From: Candidatus Zixiibacteriota bacterium
GTDB taxonomy: Bacteria > Zixibacteria > MSB-5A5 > GN15 > FEB-12
Assembly: GCA_003641345.1 (NCBI GenBank)
Contig: QNAD01000095.1
Location: forward strand, 1 to 7,528
Length of the DNA stretch: 7,528 nucleotides
Direction: 5' to 3'
Made by a program: the position numbers and the translations under genes. The notes under the pieces are model-generated. The model was not told where the DNA came from and did not search any database. It saw only the letters and a program-made list of their open reading frames with translations. Within the stretch, counting starts at the first letter, position 1. Every line of letters begins with the position of its first letter. Below, one piece after another: positions 1-7,365 of this stretch.

Positions 1-446
1 AGTTTCCAACCTAAAAATGGATAACTATCATTTAGCAATTTCAGGAAATAACCATATCGGGTAAAGGTTCTGGTTGTATCATGAAAAGTAGTATCAGTTC
101 CAACAATCCTGTTAGTTCTTATCTCATAGACATCACCAACAATAACCAAGGCTTCTTTGTAAGAACCTAAGTTGCCAATTTGTACTGGACCTTCAATTGA
201 TATCGTTATGTCCCTATCAATATCTAAAAGGACATCGGTGTAAGTTGCCGAATCAAACGGTAACTCATATTCAATAAAACTATATAGAGAATCTTTCCTG
301 AAAAGTTCTATTCCTTCTTCGGTAACTTCAAGGTATCTGGTGATTTCATCTTCATCAGAAACATAAGGTACTTCGATTTCTTCGCATCCAATATTTATCA
401 TTATCGTTAGAACCAATAAACCAAAAAGGAATAAAATATTTTTCAT
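1..446 (-). CDS. Putative lipoprotein of unknown function, 3' end outside window
   Basis: An open frame reads leftward from an ATG at 446-444 to the window edge without a stop, giving 148 whole codons. The protein starts MKNILFLFGLLVLTIMINIGC: two residues, a Lys, a hydrophobic stretch, then Cys21 preceded by Gly. This looks like a type II (lipoprotein) signal peptide, although position -3 is Asn instead of the usual Leu, so the lipobox is imperfect. After Cys21 comes an acidic segment (EEIEVPYVSDEDE) typical of a linker at the membrane surface, then an alternating polar/hydrophobic region likely to be beta-rich. I do not recognise the family and assign no function. The start lies 46 nt after the uvrB stop on the same strand, so the two may share a transcript. 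A GGAG sits 11 nt before the ATG, a rather long spacing. Export and lipidation are inference; the coding call rests on the long open frame and the signal-like N-terminus. Confidence 0.75.
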   Translation of the reverse strand, partial: MKNILFLFGLLVLTIMINIGCEEIEVPYVSDEDEITRYLEVTEEGIELFRKDSLYSFIEYELPFDSATYTDVLLDIDRDITISIEGPVQIGNLGSYKEALVIVGDVYEIRTNRIVGTDTTFHDTTRTFTRYGYFLKLLNDSYPFLGWK

Positions 447-492
447 TATATAACTAACTCCATATTTATTTAAACGTTAAACGAATCTATAT

Positions 493-2517
493 TTATTTTG
501 TTTTCTTTTTTTTCATTTTAGTTTTCATTTCATTGATTTCATCGCGTATTAACATAGCTGTTTCAAAATCAAGATTCTCAGCTGATTTTTTCATAGTTTT
601 CATCATGAAAATCAATTTATCTTCAAAACCCATCTGTTCAAATCCAAGCGGTTTAGTAAATGTTGATTTTTCGACAGTTTTACTGTCAGCAAATTGAGTT
701 GAACGGATAATTTCTTCACGAGTTTTTAATACTGTTTCTGGATTTATATTGTTTTCTTTATTGTATGCTAATTGCTTTTCACGTCGTCGATTAGTTTCAT
801 CAAGTGCCTTTTTCATCGAATCGGTAATTTTGTCAGCATAGAAGATAACTGTTCCATTTTTGTTTCGAGCCGCCCGTCCTGCGGTTTGGATAAGTGCTCT
901 TCCGGATCGTAAAAAGCCTTCTTTGTCAGCATCAAGAATCGCAACCAGAGAAACCTCCGGTAAATCCAACCCCTCTCTCAGCAGGTTTACCCCAACGAGA
1001 ACATCAAATTCATTTAGTCTCAAATCACGAATAATTCCGGTGCGGTCAATTGCAGCAATTTCACTGTGCAGGTATCTAACTCTAATTCCCATTTTGTTAA
1101 GATAATCAGTAAGGTCTTCAGACATTCTTTTGGTTAGCGTTGTAACTAAAACCCGCTCCCCTTTTTCTTTTCTTTTTTTAGCTTCATCCAGAAGGTCGTC
1201 AACCTGTGTACTTAACGGTTTAACAATAATTTTGGGGTCAAGTAAACCTGTCGGTCTAATTACTTGGTCAACCACAACCCCTTCTGATTTTTCCAGTTCA
1301 TAATCAGCGGGGGTGGCAGAGACATAAATTAGTTGGTTGTTAATTTTCTCGAATTCTTCGAAAAATAACGGACGGTTGTCCAAAGCTGAAGGCAGACGGA
1401 AACCATGTTCAACCAGAGTTGTTTTTCTGCTTCTATCTCCGGCAAACATTCCTCTGAATTGTGGAATTGACTGATGAGACTCATCGATTATAGTAATAAA
1501 ATCATCAGGAAAAAAATCAATTAAAGTAAAAGGACGTTCTCCTTCTTTTCTTTGAGTTAGATGTCTTGAGTAATTTTCTATACCTGAGCAATATCCAACT
1601 TCCTTAAGCATCTCCAAGTCATATTTAGTTCTGCTTTCTATACGTTGTGCCTCGAGCAATTTGTCCTGAGAGCGGAAGAATTCTAACCTCTCTCTTAATT
1701 CTTCTTTTATAAGTTTGATAGCGACTTCAAGTTGTTCAGGGGAAGTAATAAAATGTTTGGCGGGATAAATAGATACTTTTTCCCGTTCGGTGATGATTTC
1801 GCCAGTTAAAGGATTTATTTCAGTTATTTTTTCTATATCATCTCCAAAAAATTCAAACCGGAAAGCATGTTCATGGTAAGCTGGAATTAATTCTATGGTG
1901 TCTCCCCGAACTCTGAATTTACCTCTTGAAAAATCAATTTCATTTCTGACATAATGAATATCAATAAGTTTTCTGATAAACTCATCTCGGTCAATATTAT
2001 CATTTTTATGGATAGACAAAAACTGTCGTTTGTATTCTTCAGGTGAGCCTAATCCATAAATACAGGAAACCGAAGCAACTATAATTACATCTTGTCTATC
2101 TAATAATGACGCTGTAGCCCTAAGCCTTAACCGGTCAATGTCTTCGTTAACAGCAGTATCTTTTTCTATAAATGTGTCAGTAGTAGGGACATATGCTTCT
2201 GGCTGGTAATAGTCATAATAGCTTATAAAAAACTCAACAGCATTATCAGGGAAATATGCTTTTAATTCGCCAAATAATTGTGCTGCAAGGGTTTTATTAT
2301 GAGAAATGACCAGAGCAGGTTTCCCGAATTGGGCTATTGCGTGGGCAATTGTAAAGGTTTTGCCGGAACCTGTAACTCCAAGCAAGGTTTGGTGATTTAT
2401 ACCGTTCTTTAAGCCTGAGACTAACTCTTTTATAGCATGAGGCTGGTCTCCTTTGGGTGTATATGTAGAAACAAGCTTAAAAGGGGATTTATTTTCACCA
2501 TTACCATTATTAGACAT
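493..2517 (-). CDS. uvrB: UvrABC system protein B (excision nuclease subunit, DNA helicase-like)
   Basis: UvrB is loaded by UvrA at bulky DNA lesions in the cytoplasm, verifies the damage with a beta-hairpin and recruits UvrC for dual incision. The 674-residue product has the normal family length and all main motifs. Walker A GVTGSGKT is at 47-54. The damage-probing hairpin [12 protein letters not shown] is at 100-111. The Walker B-type DESH is at 345-348. Motif III-like VSATPADYE lies near 399-407. Motif V ([12 protein letters not shown]) is near 513-524, and motif [11 protein letters not shown] is at 544-552 with Arg548 and Arg551. A C-terminal UVR motif, which contacts UvrC, spans about 632-667. 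Motif VI has Ala546 where E. coli has Ile. The C-terminus is a Lys-rich tail (MKKKKTK) coded by an A-run. The ATG start is supported by AAGGA 8 nt upstream (2526-2530) and by the conserved N-terminal motif [17 protein letters not shown]. The gene diverges from rplU across 261 bp. Confidence 0.98.
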   Translation of the reverse strand: MSNNGNGENKSPFKLVSTYTPKGDQPHAIKELVSGLKNGINHQTLLGVTGSGKTFTIAHAIAQFGKPALVISHNKTLAAQLFGELKAYFPDNAVEFFISYYDYYQPEAYVPTTDTFIEKDTAVNEDIDRLRLRATASLLDRQDVIIVASVSCIYGLGSPEEYKRQFLSIHKNDNIDRDEFIRKLIDIHYVRNEIDFSRGKFRVRGDTIELIPAYHEHAFRFEFFGDDIEKITEINPLTGEIITEREKVSIYPAKHFITSPEQLEVAIKLIKEELRERLEFFRSQDKLLEAQRIESRTKYDLEMLKEVGYCSGIENYSRHLTQRKEGERPFTLIDFFPDDFITIIDESHQSIPQFRGMFAGDRSRKTTLVEHGFRLPSALDNRPLFFEEFEKINNQLIYVSATPADYELEKSEGVVVDQVIRPTGLLDPKIIVKPLSTQVDDLLDEAKKRKEKGERVLVTTLTKRMSEDLTDYLNKMGIRVRYLHSEIAAIDRTGIIRDLRLNEFDVLVGVNLLREGLDLPEVSLVAILDADKEGFLRSGRALIQTAGRAARNKNGTVIFYADKITDSMKKALDETNRRREKQLAYNKENNINPETVLKTREEIIRSTQFADSKTVEKSTFTKPLGFEQMGFEDKLIFMMKTMKKSAENLDFETAMLIRDEINEMKTKMKKKKTK

Positions 2518-2587
2518 GCCTAAATTCCTTAAAAATTAGTCAATTAACTAATATATAACTATGTCAAACAAGCCACAATCACTAATG

Positions 2588-2595
2588 CAAAAATA
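2588..2595 (-). promoter_or_regulatory. Possible TAnnTTTG promoter element for uvrB
   Basis: Read on the minus strand these bases are TATTTTTG, matching the Bacteroidetes -7 element TAnnTTTG, and they lie about 70 nt before the uvrB ATG. No convincing -33 TTTG is found at the expected distance upstream. The surroundings are very AT-rich, so a chance match is plausible. A TTGACA on the same strand (2567-2562), 45-50 nt before the start, is an alternative -35 box, but it has no good TATAAT at 16-18 nt. Confidence 0.25.
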
Positions 2596-2696
2596 AAATT
2601 AAAATTGATTAAATTTTAAAATGGAACTAAAATATTGATGAATAGTTTAAATAGTTGATTTGACAATGTTTAGATAAATATGAGAGAACTTTTGCC

Positions 2697-2726
2697 TTGA
2701 CTTATTAGTCTAAAATGTTAGTTTTG
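2697..2726 (+). promoter_or_regulatory. Possible Bacteroidetes-type promoter of the rplU-bamA-ompH-lpxD cluster
   Basis: TAGTTTTG at 2719-2726 fits TAnnTTTG exactly. A TTG at 2697-2699 (within TTGAC) lies 19 bp upstream, the spacing known for the -33 and -7 elements of Bacteroidetes sigma-A promoters. Transcription would then start around 2731-2735, giving a leader of roughly 45 nt before the rplU ATG. The core overlaps the left arm of the inverted repeat at 2702-2752. A separate TTGACA at 2660-2665 has no credible -10 hexamer at 16-18 nt. The assignment depends on the host belonging to a lineage with this promoter type, which is inferred. Confidence 0.4.
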
Positions 2727-2752
2727 AAGGCTAAATCATTTTAGATTAGTAA
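2702..2752 (+). promoter_or_regulatory. Long inverted repeat / stem-loop upstream of rplU
   Basis: The arms TTATTAGTCTAAAATG (2702-2717) and CATTTTAGATTAGTAA (2737-2752) pair over 16 bp as RNA, with two G-U pairs; the inner nine pairs are perfect. Inside, TTAG (2718-2721) pairs with CTAA (2731-2734), leaving a 9-nt loop and a 2-nt bulge (2735-2736). The structure ends 11 nt before the GGAGG (2764-2768) of rplU. No T-run follows it, so it is not a typical intrinsic terminator. It could be a 5' leader structure if transcription starts upstream, or an operator-like DNA palindrome if the promoter at 2697-2726 is used. The pairing is read directly; the role is inference. Confidence 0.5.
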
Positions 2753-2778
2753 ATTCTTAATTTGGAGGTTTATAGAAG

Positions 2779-3099
2779 ATGTACGCCGTATTTCAAGTTT
2801 CAGGTTTTCAGTTTAATGCTGAAGAAGGTGAAGTTTTAAGAATCCCTCTTCAAAAAGTTGACAAAGGGAGCAAGCTTGACTTTGATGAAGTCCTTTTGTT
2901 GAAAGATGATGATACAACTCTAATTGGAAATCCATTGGTTGATGGTGCTAAAATTGAGGCAGAAGTATTAGAACATGGGAAAGATGGAAAGATTACTATT
3001 TACAAGTATAAACGTAGAACTAAATATCGTTTAACTCAAGGACACAGACAGGATTTTAGCGAAATTAAAATTAACAAGATTATTGCACCTGAAAAATAA
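2779..3099 (+). CDS. rplU: 50S ribosomal protein L21
   Basis: This is the large-subunit protein bL21, which binds 23S rRNA. The 106-residue product matches the family's usual length of about 100-105. It has the N-terminal MYAVFQVSGFQF (normally MYAVxxxGGKQY), the central LIGNPLVDGAKIEAEVLEHG (50-67 region) and the diagnostic basic block YKYKRRTKYRLTQGHRQ at 75-91, followed by EIKINKI. The start is set by GGAGG at 2764-2768, 10 nt before the ATG, and by alignment with the family N-terminus. In most bacteria rpmA (L27) follows directly. Here bamA begins 11 nt after the stop and no L27 is found anywhere in the window. A stem-loop and a promoter-like site lie upstream and may control the whole cluster. 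Confidence 0.96.
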   Translation: MYAVFQVSGFQFNAEEGEVLRIPLQKVDKGSKLDFDEVLLLKDDDTTLIGNPLVDGAKIEAEVLEHGKDGKITIYKYKRRTKYRLTQGHRQDFSEIKINKIIAPEK

Positions 3100-3110
3100 G
3101 CCTGATAATA

Positions 3111-5597
3111 ATGAATTTTAAAAGAGCATGGATAGCTCTGTTATTATTGTTTATTATTGTAGCAATCAACAATCCGCTATCCGCACAGGAAAATCTTAGA
3201 ATTGTTGATATAGAGGTTGAAGGCAACCAAAGAGCCAGCCGGTCTCTTATCCTTGGTGTTTCTTCGTTTGATATCGGTTCTACTTTATCCCCGACAGATA
3301 TAACTCAAACCGTTCAAAGATTATACGGACTTGGTATTTTCTCAGACATTAAAGTTGAGGCTGAACAACAAGCCGATGGCGTCAAATTATATATTGTCCT
3401 CAGTGAACTGCCAAAATTGATTGGGATTGAATTTATTGGTAACGACAAAATCAAAGATAAAGATCTCAAAGAAAAACTTGGCATTGGTGTCGGCGGATAT
3501 ATTTCCCCTAATATTATTCATGACAAAAAAAATCAGATAAAAAAAATCTATGCTGAGAAGGGGTATTTTCAAGCTCAAATTGGATCAGGATTGGTTTACA
3601 ACGATGATTCCACTGAAGCTACCTTAACCTTTAATATTGAAGAAAAGAATAAAGTTAAAGTCAAAGAAGTGGTTGTTACCGGAAACAAACGGGTCAGCAC
3701 CAATTCACTGATCAAGAAAATGCGTAACCGGAAACGTGGTTTTCTAAAAAGCTCTGATTTTGCTCAGGAAAAATACGCTGAAGATTTAGAAAAAGTTATA
3801 GAAACTTATCATAATAAAGGGTTTATTGATGCTTATCTAATCTCTGATTCTACCTCGATTGATTCCACTGATAATAAAATGATTGTTTATCTGAAAGTTT
3901 ATGAAGGTCCACAATATTATTTTGGGAATGCTGAGTTCGTTGATAATGATAAAATCAGAACAGAATTTTTAAAAAAACAGCTCAAGCATAAAATTGGGGA
4001 TACGTTTAATCAGGAAGAATATGATGAGTCCATATATGAAATTTACTCCGCATATCAGGAAATTGGGCATCTGCATTCCCAGGTAATTGATGAACGAACG
4101 ACTCGTAATGATTCATTGATTGATATTACTTACAGAATTGTCGAAGGACTTCCTTCTAAAATCAATGAAGTGAAGATTGTCGGGAATACTAAAACCAAAG
4201 ATTATGTAATCAGACGTGAATTATCAACTTTGCCCGGTTCAACATTTAACCGTTCTCTTTTAATTCGCTCAGTACGGGACGCAATGGCATTAAACTATTT
4301 TACTAATATAAATCCGGTTCCGATAAATCTTCCGAGTGGTGATGTCGATGTAGAATTTCAAATCGAAGAGAAACAAACCGGACAAGTCTCCGCCGGCGCC
4401 GGTTATAACAGTCAGGACAAATTAGTTGGTACTGTTGGTATGTCGATTCCAAATTTTAGAGGGAATGGACAAAATGTATCATTTAATGTTGAATTTGGAA
4501 GTCAGAGAGAATCTTTTATACTTTCTTTTACCGAACCATGGTTTATGGGGCGACCGACTCTGATTGGTTCTGATATGTATACTACTAATAGACAATGGTT
4601 CGATGAATATACTGAAGGGCGTCATGGCGGTTCAATAAAAATCGGACGGCGTCTTCGTTGGCCGGATAATTATTTTAGAATATTTGGTTCGGTCCGGATT
4701 GAAAAAAACCGTTATCATGATTTTGATGATTATTATACTTTGTCTAATTCATATAAATATACAAGTCGATATGTCTATACGGTGCCATCTATAGAGCCAA
4801 ATGTTTTGGATACAGTTACTGTTGATTCTACCTATGCCCGTGACCCGTATCCGGGAACAATATTATCCTATAATGAAGAATGGCTAACAGCTGCCAGGCT
4901 TTCTCTTACAATTACCCGTGATTCAAGAAATTTGCCGGAATTTGCAACTACGGGTTCACTATTTAAGTTAACACTTGAGAATACTGGCGGATTTTTGGGT
5001 GGTTATTGGGAATATAAAAAATACTCAATTTCTTTTGCTAAATTTTTCCCTGTATATAAAAATATTGCCTTGGCTGCAAAAGTTCAGTTTGGTCGAATAT
5101 ATGCCTCTGTAGGCGATGATCATATTTCACTCTCTGATAGATTTACTCCGGGTGGTACTGCTTATGATGGAATTGTACGCGGTTATGAGGACGGTTCATT
5201 AACACCTGACTCATCAATCACTTTGGCAGATACAATTGTAACTTTCGATGGTTCCCCTGATTCTTATCCATTACCAATTGATACTTTATTAGAAACGAGT
5301 AATTTTACTACCCGAGTTCGTGGTAAATATATGTTAATTACTAATGTTGAACTGCAGATACCAATAATCTCCCAGCAAATATATTTATTAGGTTTTTTAG
5401 ATGCCGGTGATTCCTGGCTTCATAAAAACGACATTAAACCGTTTAATATGCATCGAGGAGTAGGGTTTGGTATCAGGGTTGTGGTCCCAATGATGGGTAC
5501 AATTGGGTTTGATTTTGCCAAACGACTGGACAGTTCTACATCGGGGGAAAAAGGTGGATGGAAAACACATTTCCAGATGGGGACTATATTCAGGTAA
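3111..5597 (+). CDS. bamA: Outer membrane protein assembly factor BamA (Omp85 family)
   Basis: BamA is the central outer membrane component of the BAM complex and folds and inserts beta-barrel proteins. The 828 residues begin with a signal peptide (hydrophobic 7-19, probable cleavage LSA|Q after Ala25). Five POTRA domains follow at roughly 28-98, 99-177, 178-265, 266-345 and 346-422; most start with the typical I/V-x-G-N strand (for example VEGNQR, FIGNDK, VTGNKR, IVGNTK). The C-terminal barrel runs from about 423 to 828, opening with GQVSAGAGYNSQDKLVG. The conserved loop-6 motif is VRGY at 689-692. The length is close to the usual ~800. The last residues are QMGTIFR, so the terminal aromatic is penultimate. 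Start ATG 3111 gives the expected signal peptide. No clear Shine-Dalgarno is seen, which suggests coupling to rplU 11 nt upstream. The neighbours ompH and lpxD are typical for bamA. Confidence 0.97.
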   Translation: MNFKRAWIALLLLFIIVAINNPLSAQENLRIVDIEVEGNQRASRSLILGVSSFDIGSTLSPTDITQTVQRLYGLGIFSDIKVEAEQQADGVKLYIVLSELPKLIGIEFIGNDKIKDKDLKEKLGIGVGGYISPNIIHDKKNQIKKIYAEKGYFQAQIGSGLVYNDDSTEATLTFNIEEKNKVKVKEVVVTGNKRVSTNSLIKKMRNRKRGFLKSSDFAQEKYAEDLEKVIETYHNKGFIDAYLISDSTSIDSTDNKMIVYLKVYEGPQYYFGNAEFVDNDKIRTEFLKKQLKHKIGDTFNQEEYDESIYEIYSAYQEIGHLHSQVIDERTTRNDSLIDITYRIVEGLPSKINEVKIVGNTKTKDYVIRRELSTLPGSTFNRSLLIRSVRDAMALNYFTNINPVPINLPSGDVDVEFQIEEKQTGQVSAGAGYNSQDKLVGTVGMSIPNFRGNGQNVSFNVEFGSQRESFILSFTEPWFMGRPTLIGSDMYTTNRQWFDEYTEGRHGGSIKIGRRLRWPDNYFRIFGSVRIEKNRYHDFDDYYTLSNSYKYTSRYVYTVPSIEPNVLDTVTVDSTYARDPYPGTILSYNEEWLTAARLSLTITRDSRNLPEFATTGSLFKLTLENTGGFLGGYWEYKKYSISFAKFFPVYKNIALAAKVQFGRIYASVGDDHISLSDRFTPGGTAYDGIVRGYEDGSLTPDSSITLADTIVTFDGSPDSYPLPIDTLLETSNFTTRVRGKYMLITNVELQIPIISQQIYLLGFLDAGDSWLHKNDIKPFNMHRGVGFGIRVVVPMMGTIGFDFAKRLDSSTSGEKGGWKTHFQMGTIFR

Positions 5598-5636
5598 CTT
5601 GAAAATAATTTAATTATATAATTACAGGAGCATTAA

Positions 5637-6176
5637 ATGAAAAAATCAAAAAAAGTTATTCTATTTGTTACAGCCATTGCTTTAATGGTAGTACTTTCAT
5701 CGGTTGCAGCTTCAGCTCAGGTAACCAAAATCGGTTTTGTTAATGATGAAAAAATTAAAATGGAGTACAAAGCCTGGTCTAAGGCTCAGGAAAACTGGGA
5801 AATTGAAGCCAAAGCATGGGAAGATGAAGCTATTCAGAAACAGCAGGACCTTCAGGAGATGATTGACGAATTTGATAAACAAAAATTGATTCTTTCACAG
5901 GAAAAGAAAAAAGAAAAAGAAGCTACCATTAAAGTTAAACAGGATGACCTTGACGATTTCACTCGTCGTATATTTGGTCCTGGTGGTCAGGCAGAAAGAA
6001 AACAAGCACAATTATTACAACCTCTACTTGATAATGTTACCAAAGCAATTGAAGCTGTTGCTATTCAGGAAAATTATGATGTCATTTTCACTCTCCAAAG
6101 TGGCTTAGGCTATATTAAAGATTCCTATGATTTAACTGATAAAGTTTTAAAGTATCTTGATGAAAACGAAGGCTAA
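5637..6176 (+). CDS. Periplasmic chaperone of the OmpH/Skp family
   Basis: OmpH/Skp proteins are periplasmic trimers that hold unfolded outer membrane proteins for delivery to BamA. The 179-residue product has a clear signal peptide (MKKSKK, hydrophobic 7-20, cleavage ASA|Q after Ala27). The mature N-terminal strand VTKIGFVNDEKI is typical of the family (usually KIGYVDxxxI). A long charged region rich in Lys, Glu, Asp and Gln at about 40-115 should form the coiled-coil tentacles, and the C-terminal part (AIEAVAIQENYDVIFTL) returns to the body domain. The length agrees with Skp (about 160-180). A strong AGGAG (5626-5630) lies 6 nt before the ATG. The gene is 39 nt after bamA, and its end overlaps lpxD, the conserved bamA-skp-lpxD order. 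The family is certain; equivalence to E. coli Skp in function is inferred from context. Confidence 0.93.
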   Translation: MKKSKKVILFVTAIALMVVLSSVAASAQVTKIGFVNDEKIKMEYKAWSKAQENWEIEAKAWEDEAIQKQQDLQEMIDEFDKQKLILSQEKKKEKEATIKVKQDDLDDFTRRIFGPGGQAERKQAQLLQPLLDNVTKAIEAVAIQENYDVIFTLQSGLGYIKDSYDLTDKVLKYLDENEG

Positions 6177-7182
6177 TATTAGTTTTACTCTAAATGAAAT
6201 AGCATCAGAAGTTAACGGAACTGTCAAAGGTAATGGCGATGTCATAATAAATGGCATCGCTTCGATTCAAACTGCTATTGAAAAACAAATCACTTTCATT
6301 GCCAACAAGGCTTATTATCAATATTTACAAGACACTAAAGCATCGGCGGTTATTCTAAGTCCGGAAGCACCAGAAACTGATTTGCCGGCTATCATCCATG
6401 ACAATCCATATTTAACATTTGCCAAAGTAATCAATCTTTTATATCCGGAAGAGAAATTTATTGATAATGGGATTGATTTATCTGCTGTAATAGAGAAAAA
6501 CATAAAGATAGACAGTTCTACTGGAATTGGTGCTTTATGCCATATTAGAGATGAAGCGATTATCGGGAAAAACTGTCAGCTTGTTTCATCGGTTTTTATC
6601 GGTAGGAATGTTACAATTGGGGATAACTGCCTTTTATACCCCGGTGTCAAAATTTTAGATAACTGCAAAATAGGAAACAATGTAATAATTCATGCTGGAA
6701 CTGTGATTGGGTCCGATGGGTTTGGGTATGCTGAAAGTGAAAAAGGTCTTTACAAAATCAAACAAGTTGGCTGGGTGGAAATAGGAAACGATGTTGAACT
6801 TGGGTCAAATGTTTCGGTTGACCGTGGTGCTATTGGTCCGACTAAAATTGGCGACAGAACAAAAATTGATAATTTGGTACAGATTGGCCACAATGTTGAG
6901 ATTGGTACTGATTGTATTATTGTCAGTCAGGTAGGGATTGCAGGTTCTACTAAAATTGGTAATAGGGTAATTCTTGCAGGTCAGGTTGGGGTTGTGGGCC
7001 ATTTAATAATTGGCGATGACGTCAAGGTTGGTGCTCAATCAGGGGTGAAAAACAATCTGGAAACCGGTAAAACATATTTTGGTACACCTGCACATTTATT
7101 TATGGAAACTTCCAGAATTGAAGCTTCTTTGAGAAAACTTCCTGATTTATTTAAAAGAGTAAAAAAACTTGAACAAAAGTAA
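6160..7182 (+). CDS. lpxD: UDP-3-O-acylglucosamine N-acyltransferase LpxD
   Basis: LpxD transfers a 3-hydroxyacyl chain from acyl carrier protein to the 2-amine of UDP-3-O-acylglucosamine, the third step of lipid A synthesis, in the cytosol. From ATG 6160 the product is 340 residues (E. coli 341). An N-terminal uridine-binding domain covers about 8-105 (ITFIANKAYYQYLQDTKASAVILSP). A left-handed beta-helix of hexapeptide repeats runs from about 108 to 300, with the hallmark GSDGFGYA at 184-191. A C-terminal helical segment follows at about 305-340. The catalytic His in QIGHNV is His244. His281 in VGHLIIG lies 37 residues later, the same spacing as His239 and His276 of E. coli. An in-frame TTG at 6157 directly precedes the ATG, but ATG 6160 is preferred. 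The start overlaps the ompH stop by 17 nt and no Shine-Dalgarno is visible, so translation is probably coupled. lpxA, lpxC and fabZ do not follow. Confidence 0.97.
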   Translation: MKTKANISFTLNEIASEVNGTVKGNGDVIINGIASIQTAIEKQITFIANKAYYQYLQDTKASAVILSPEAPETDLPAIIHDNPYLTFAKVINLLYPEEKFIDNGIDLSAVIEKNIKIDSSTGIGALCHIRDEAIIGKNCQLVSSVFIGRNVTIGDNCLLYPGVKILDNCKIGNNVIIHAGTVIGSDGFGYAESEKGLYKIKQVGWVEIGNDVELGSNVSVDRGAIGPTKIGDRTKIDNLVQIGHNVEIGTDCIIVSQVGIAGSTKIGNRVILAGQVGVVGHLIIGDDVKVGAQSGVKNNLETGKTYFGTPAHLFMETSRIEASLRKLPDLFKRVKKLEQK

Positions 7183-7249
7183 ATAAATTAGTACGCAATA
7201 ATTTTGAGATTTCATTAAATTACAAAGTTTGTATCCTTTGATTGTGTTT

Positions 7250-7365
7250 ATGGTGTACGACTTCGTGTACCGCGTAATGTTGAGGCAAACGAGGATTCGT
7301 AGTGGGGGCCGCCCACAAAAAATGCAGGATTGGAAGAAGACCACACTGCAAGCAGTGTGCTACCC
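7250..7365. repeat. GC-rich palindromic intergenic block, possible dispersed repeat
   Basis: Base composition shifts here: I count about 53% G+C over 7251-7365, against clearly AT-rich flanks. The block contains GTGTAC twice (7253-7258 and 7265-7270), a GTGGG/CCCAC hairpin (7302-7316) followed by six A, and an 18-nt perfect inverted repeat at 7342-7359. It stops exactly where the 13-bp tandem array begins. The mix of small hairpins, the composition break and the intergenic position resemble REP/MITE-like dispersed elements. I cannot show a second copy within this window, so the repeat status is inference. Confidence 0.4.
7342..7359. repeat. Perfect 18-nt inverted repeat
   Basis: CACACTGC and GCAGTGTG are exact reverse complements separated by AA. 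As RNA this would form a stem of about seven pairs with a 4-nt loop. No T-run follows on either strand, which argues against a terminator. It ends seven bases before the first 13-bp repeat unit. Confidence 0.8.

Noticed and set aside
860..1105. Plus-strand open frame of 81 codons inside uvrB
   Set aside because: It is antisense to highly conserved uvrB helicase motifs V and VI, so it is a shadow frame.
2599..2619. TTAAAATT/AATTTTAA inverted repeat between uvrB and rplU
   Set aside because: The arms are AT-only in very AT-rich DNA, with no T-run suited to a terminator, so a chance origin is likely.
3387..3578. Minus-strand open frame inside bamA
   Set aside because: Antisense to POTRA-coding sequence with no start signal and no recognisable domain.
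6157..6159. TTG as start codon for lpxD
   Set aside because: An ATG follows immediately at 6160 and gives the normal family length, so the upstream TTG is not needed.
6318..7002. Minus-strand open frames inside lpxD (6318-6503 and 6805-7002)
   Set aside because: Shadows of the hexapeptide-repeat gene; the plus-strand frame is unambiguous.
7302..7322. GTGGG/CCCAC hairpin followed by six A as an intrinsic terminator
   Set aside because: A plus-strand terminator needs T after the stem. On the minus strand the T-run precedes the stem, so neither orientation fits.
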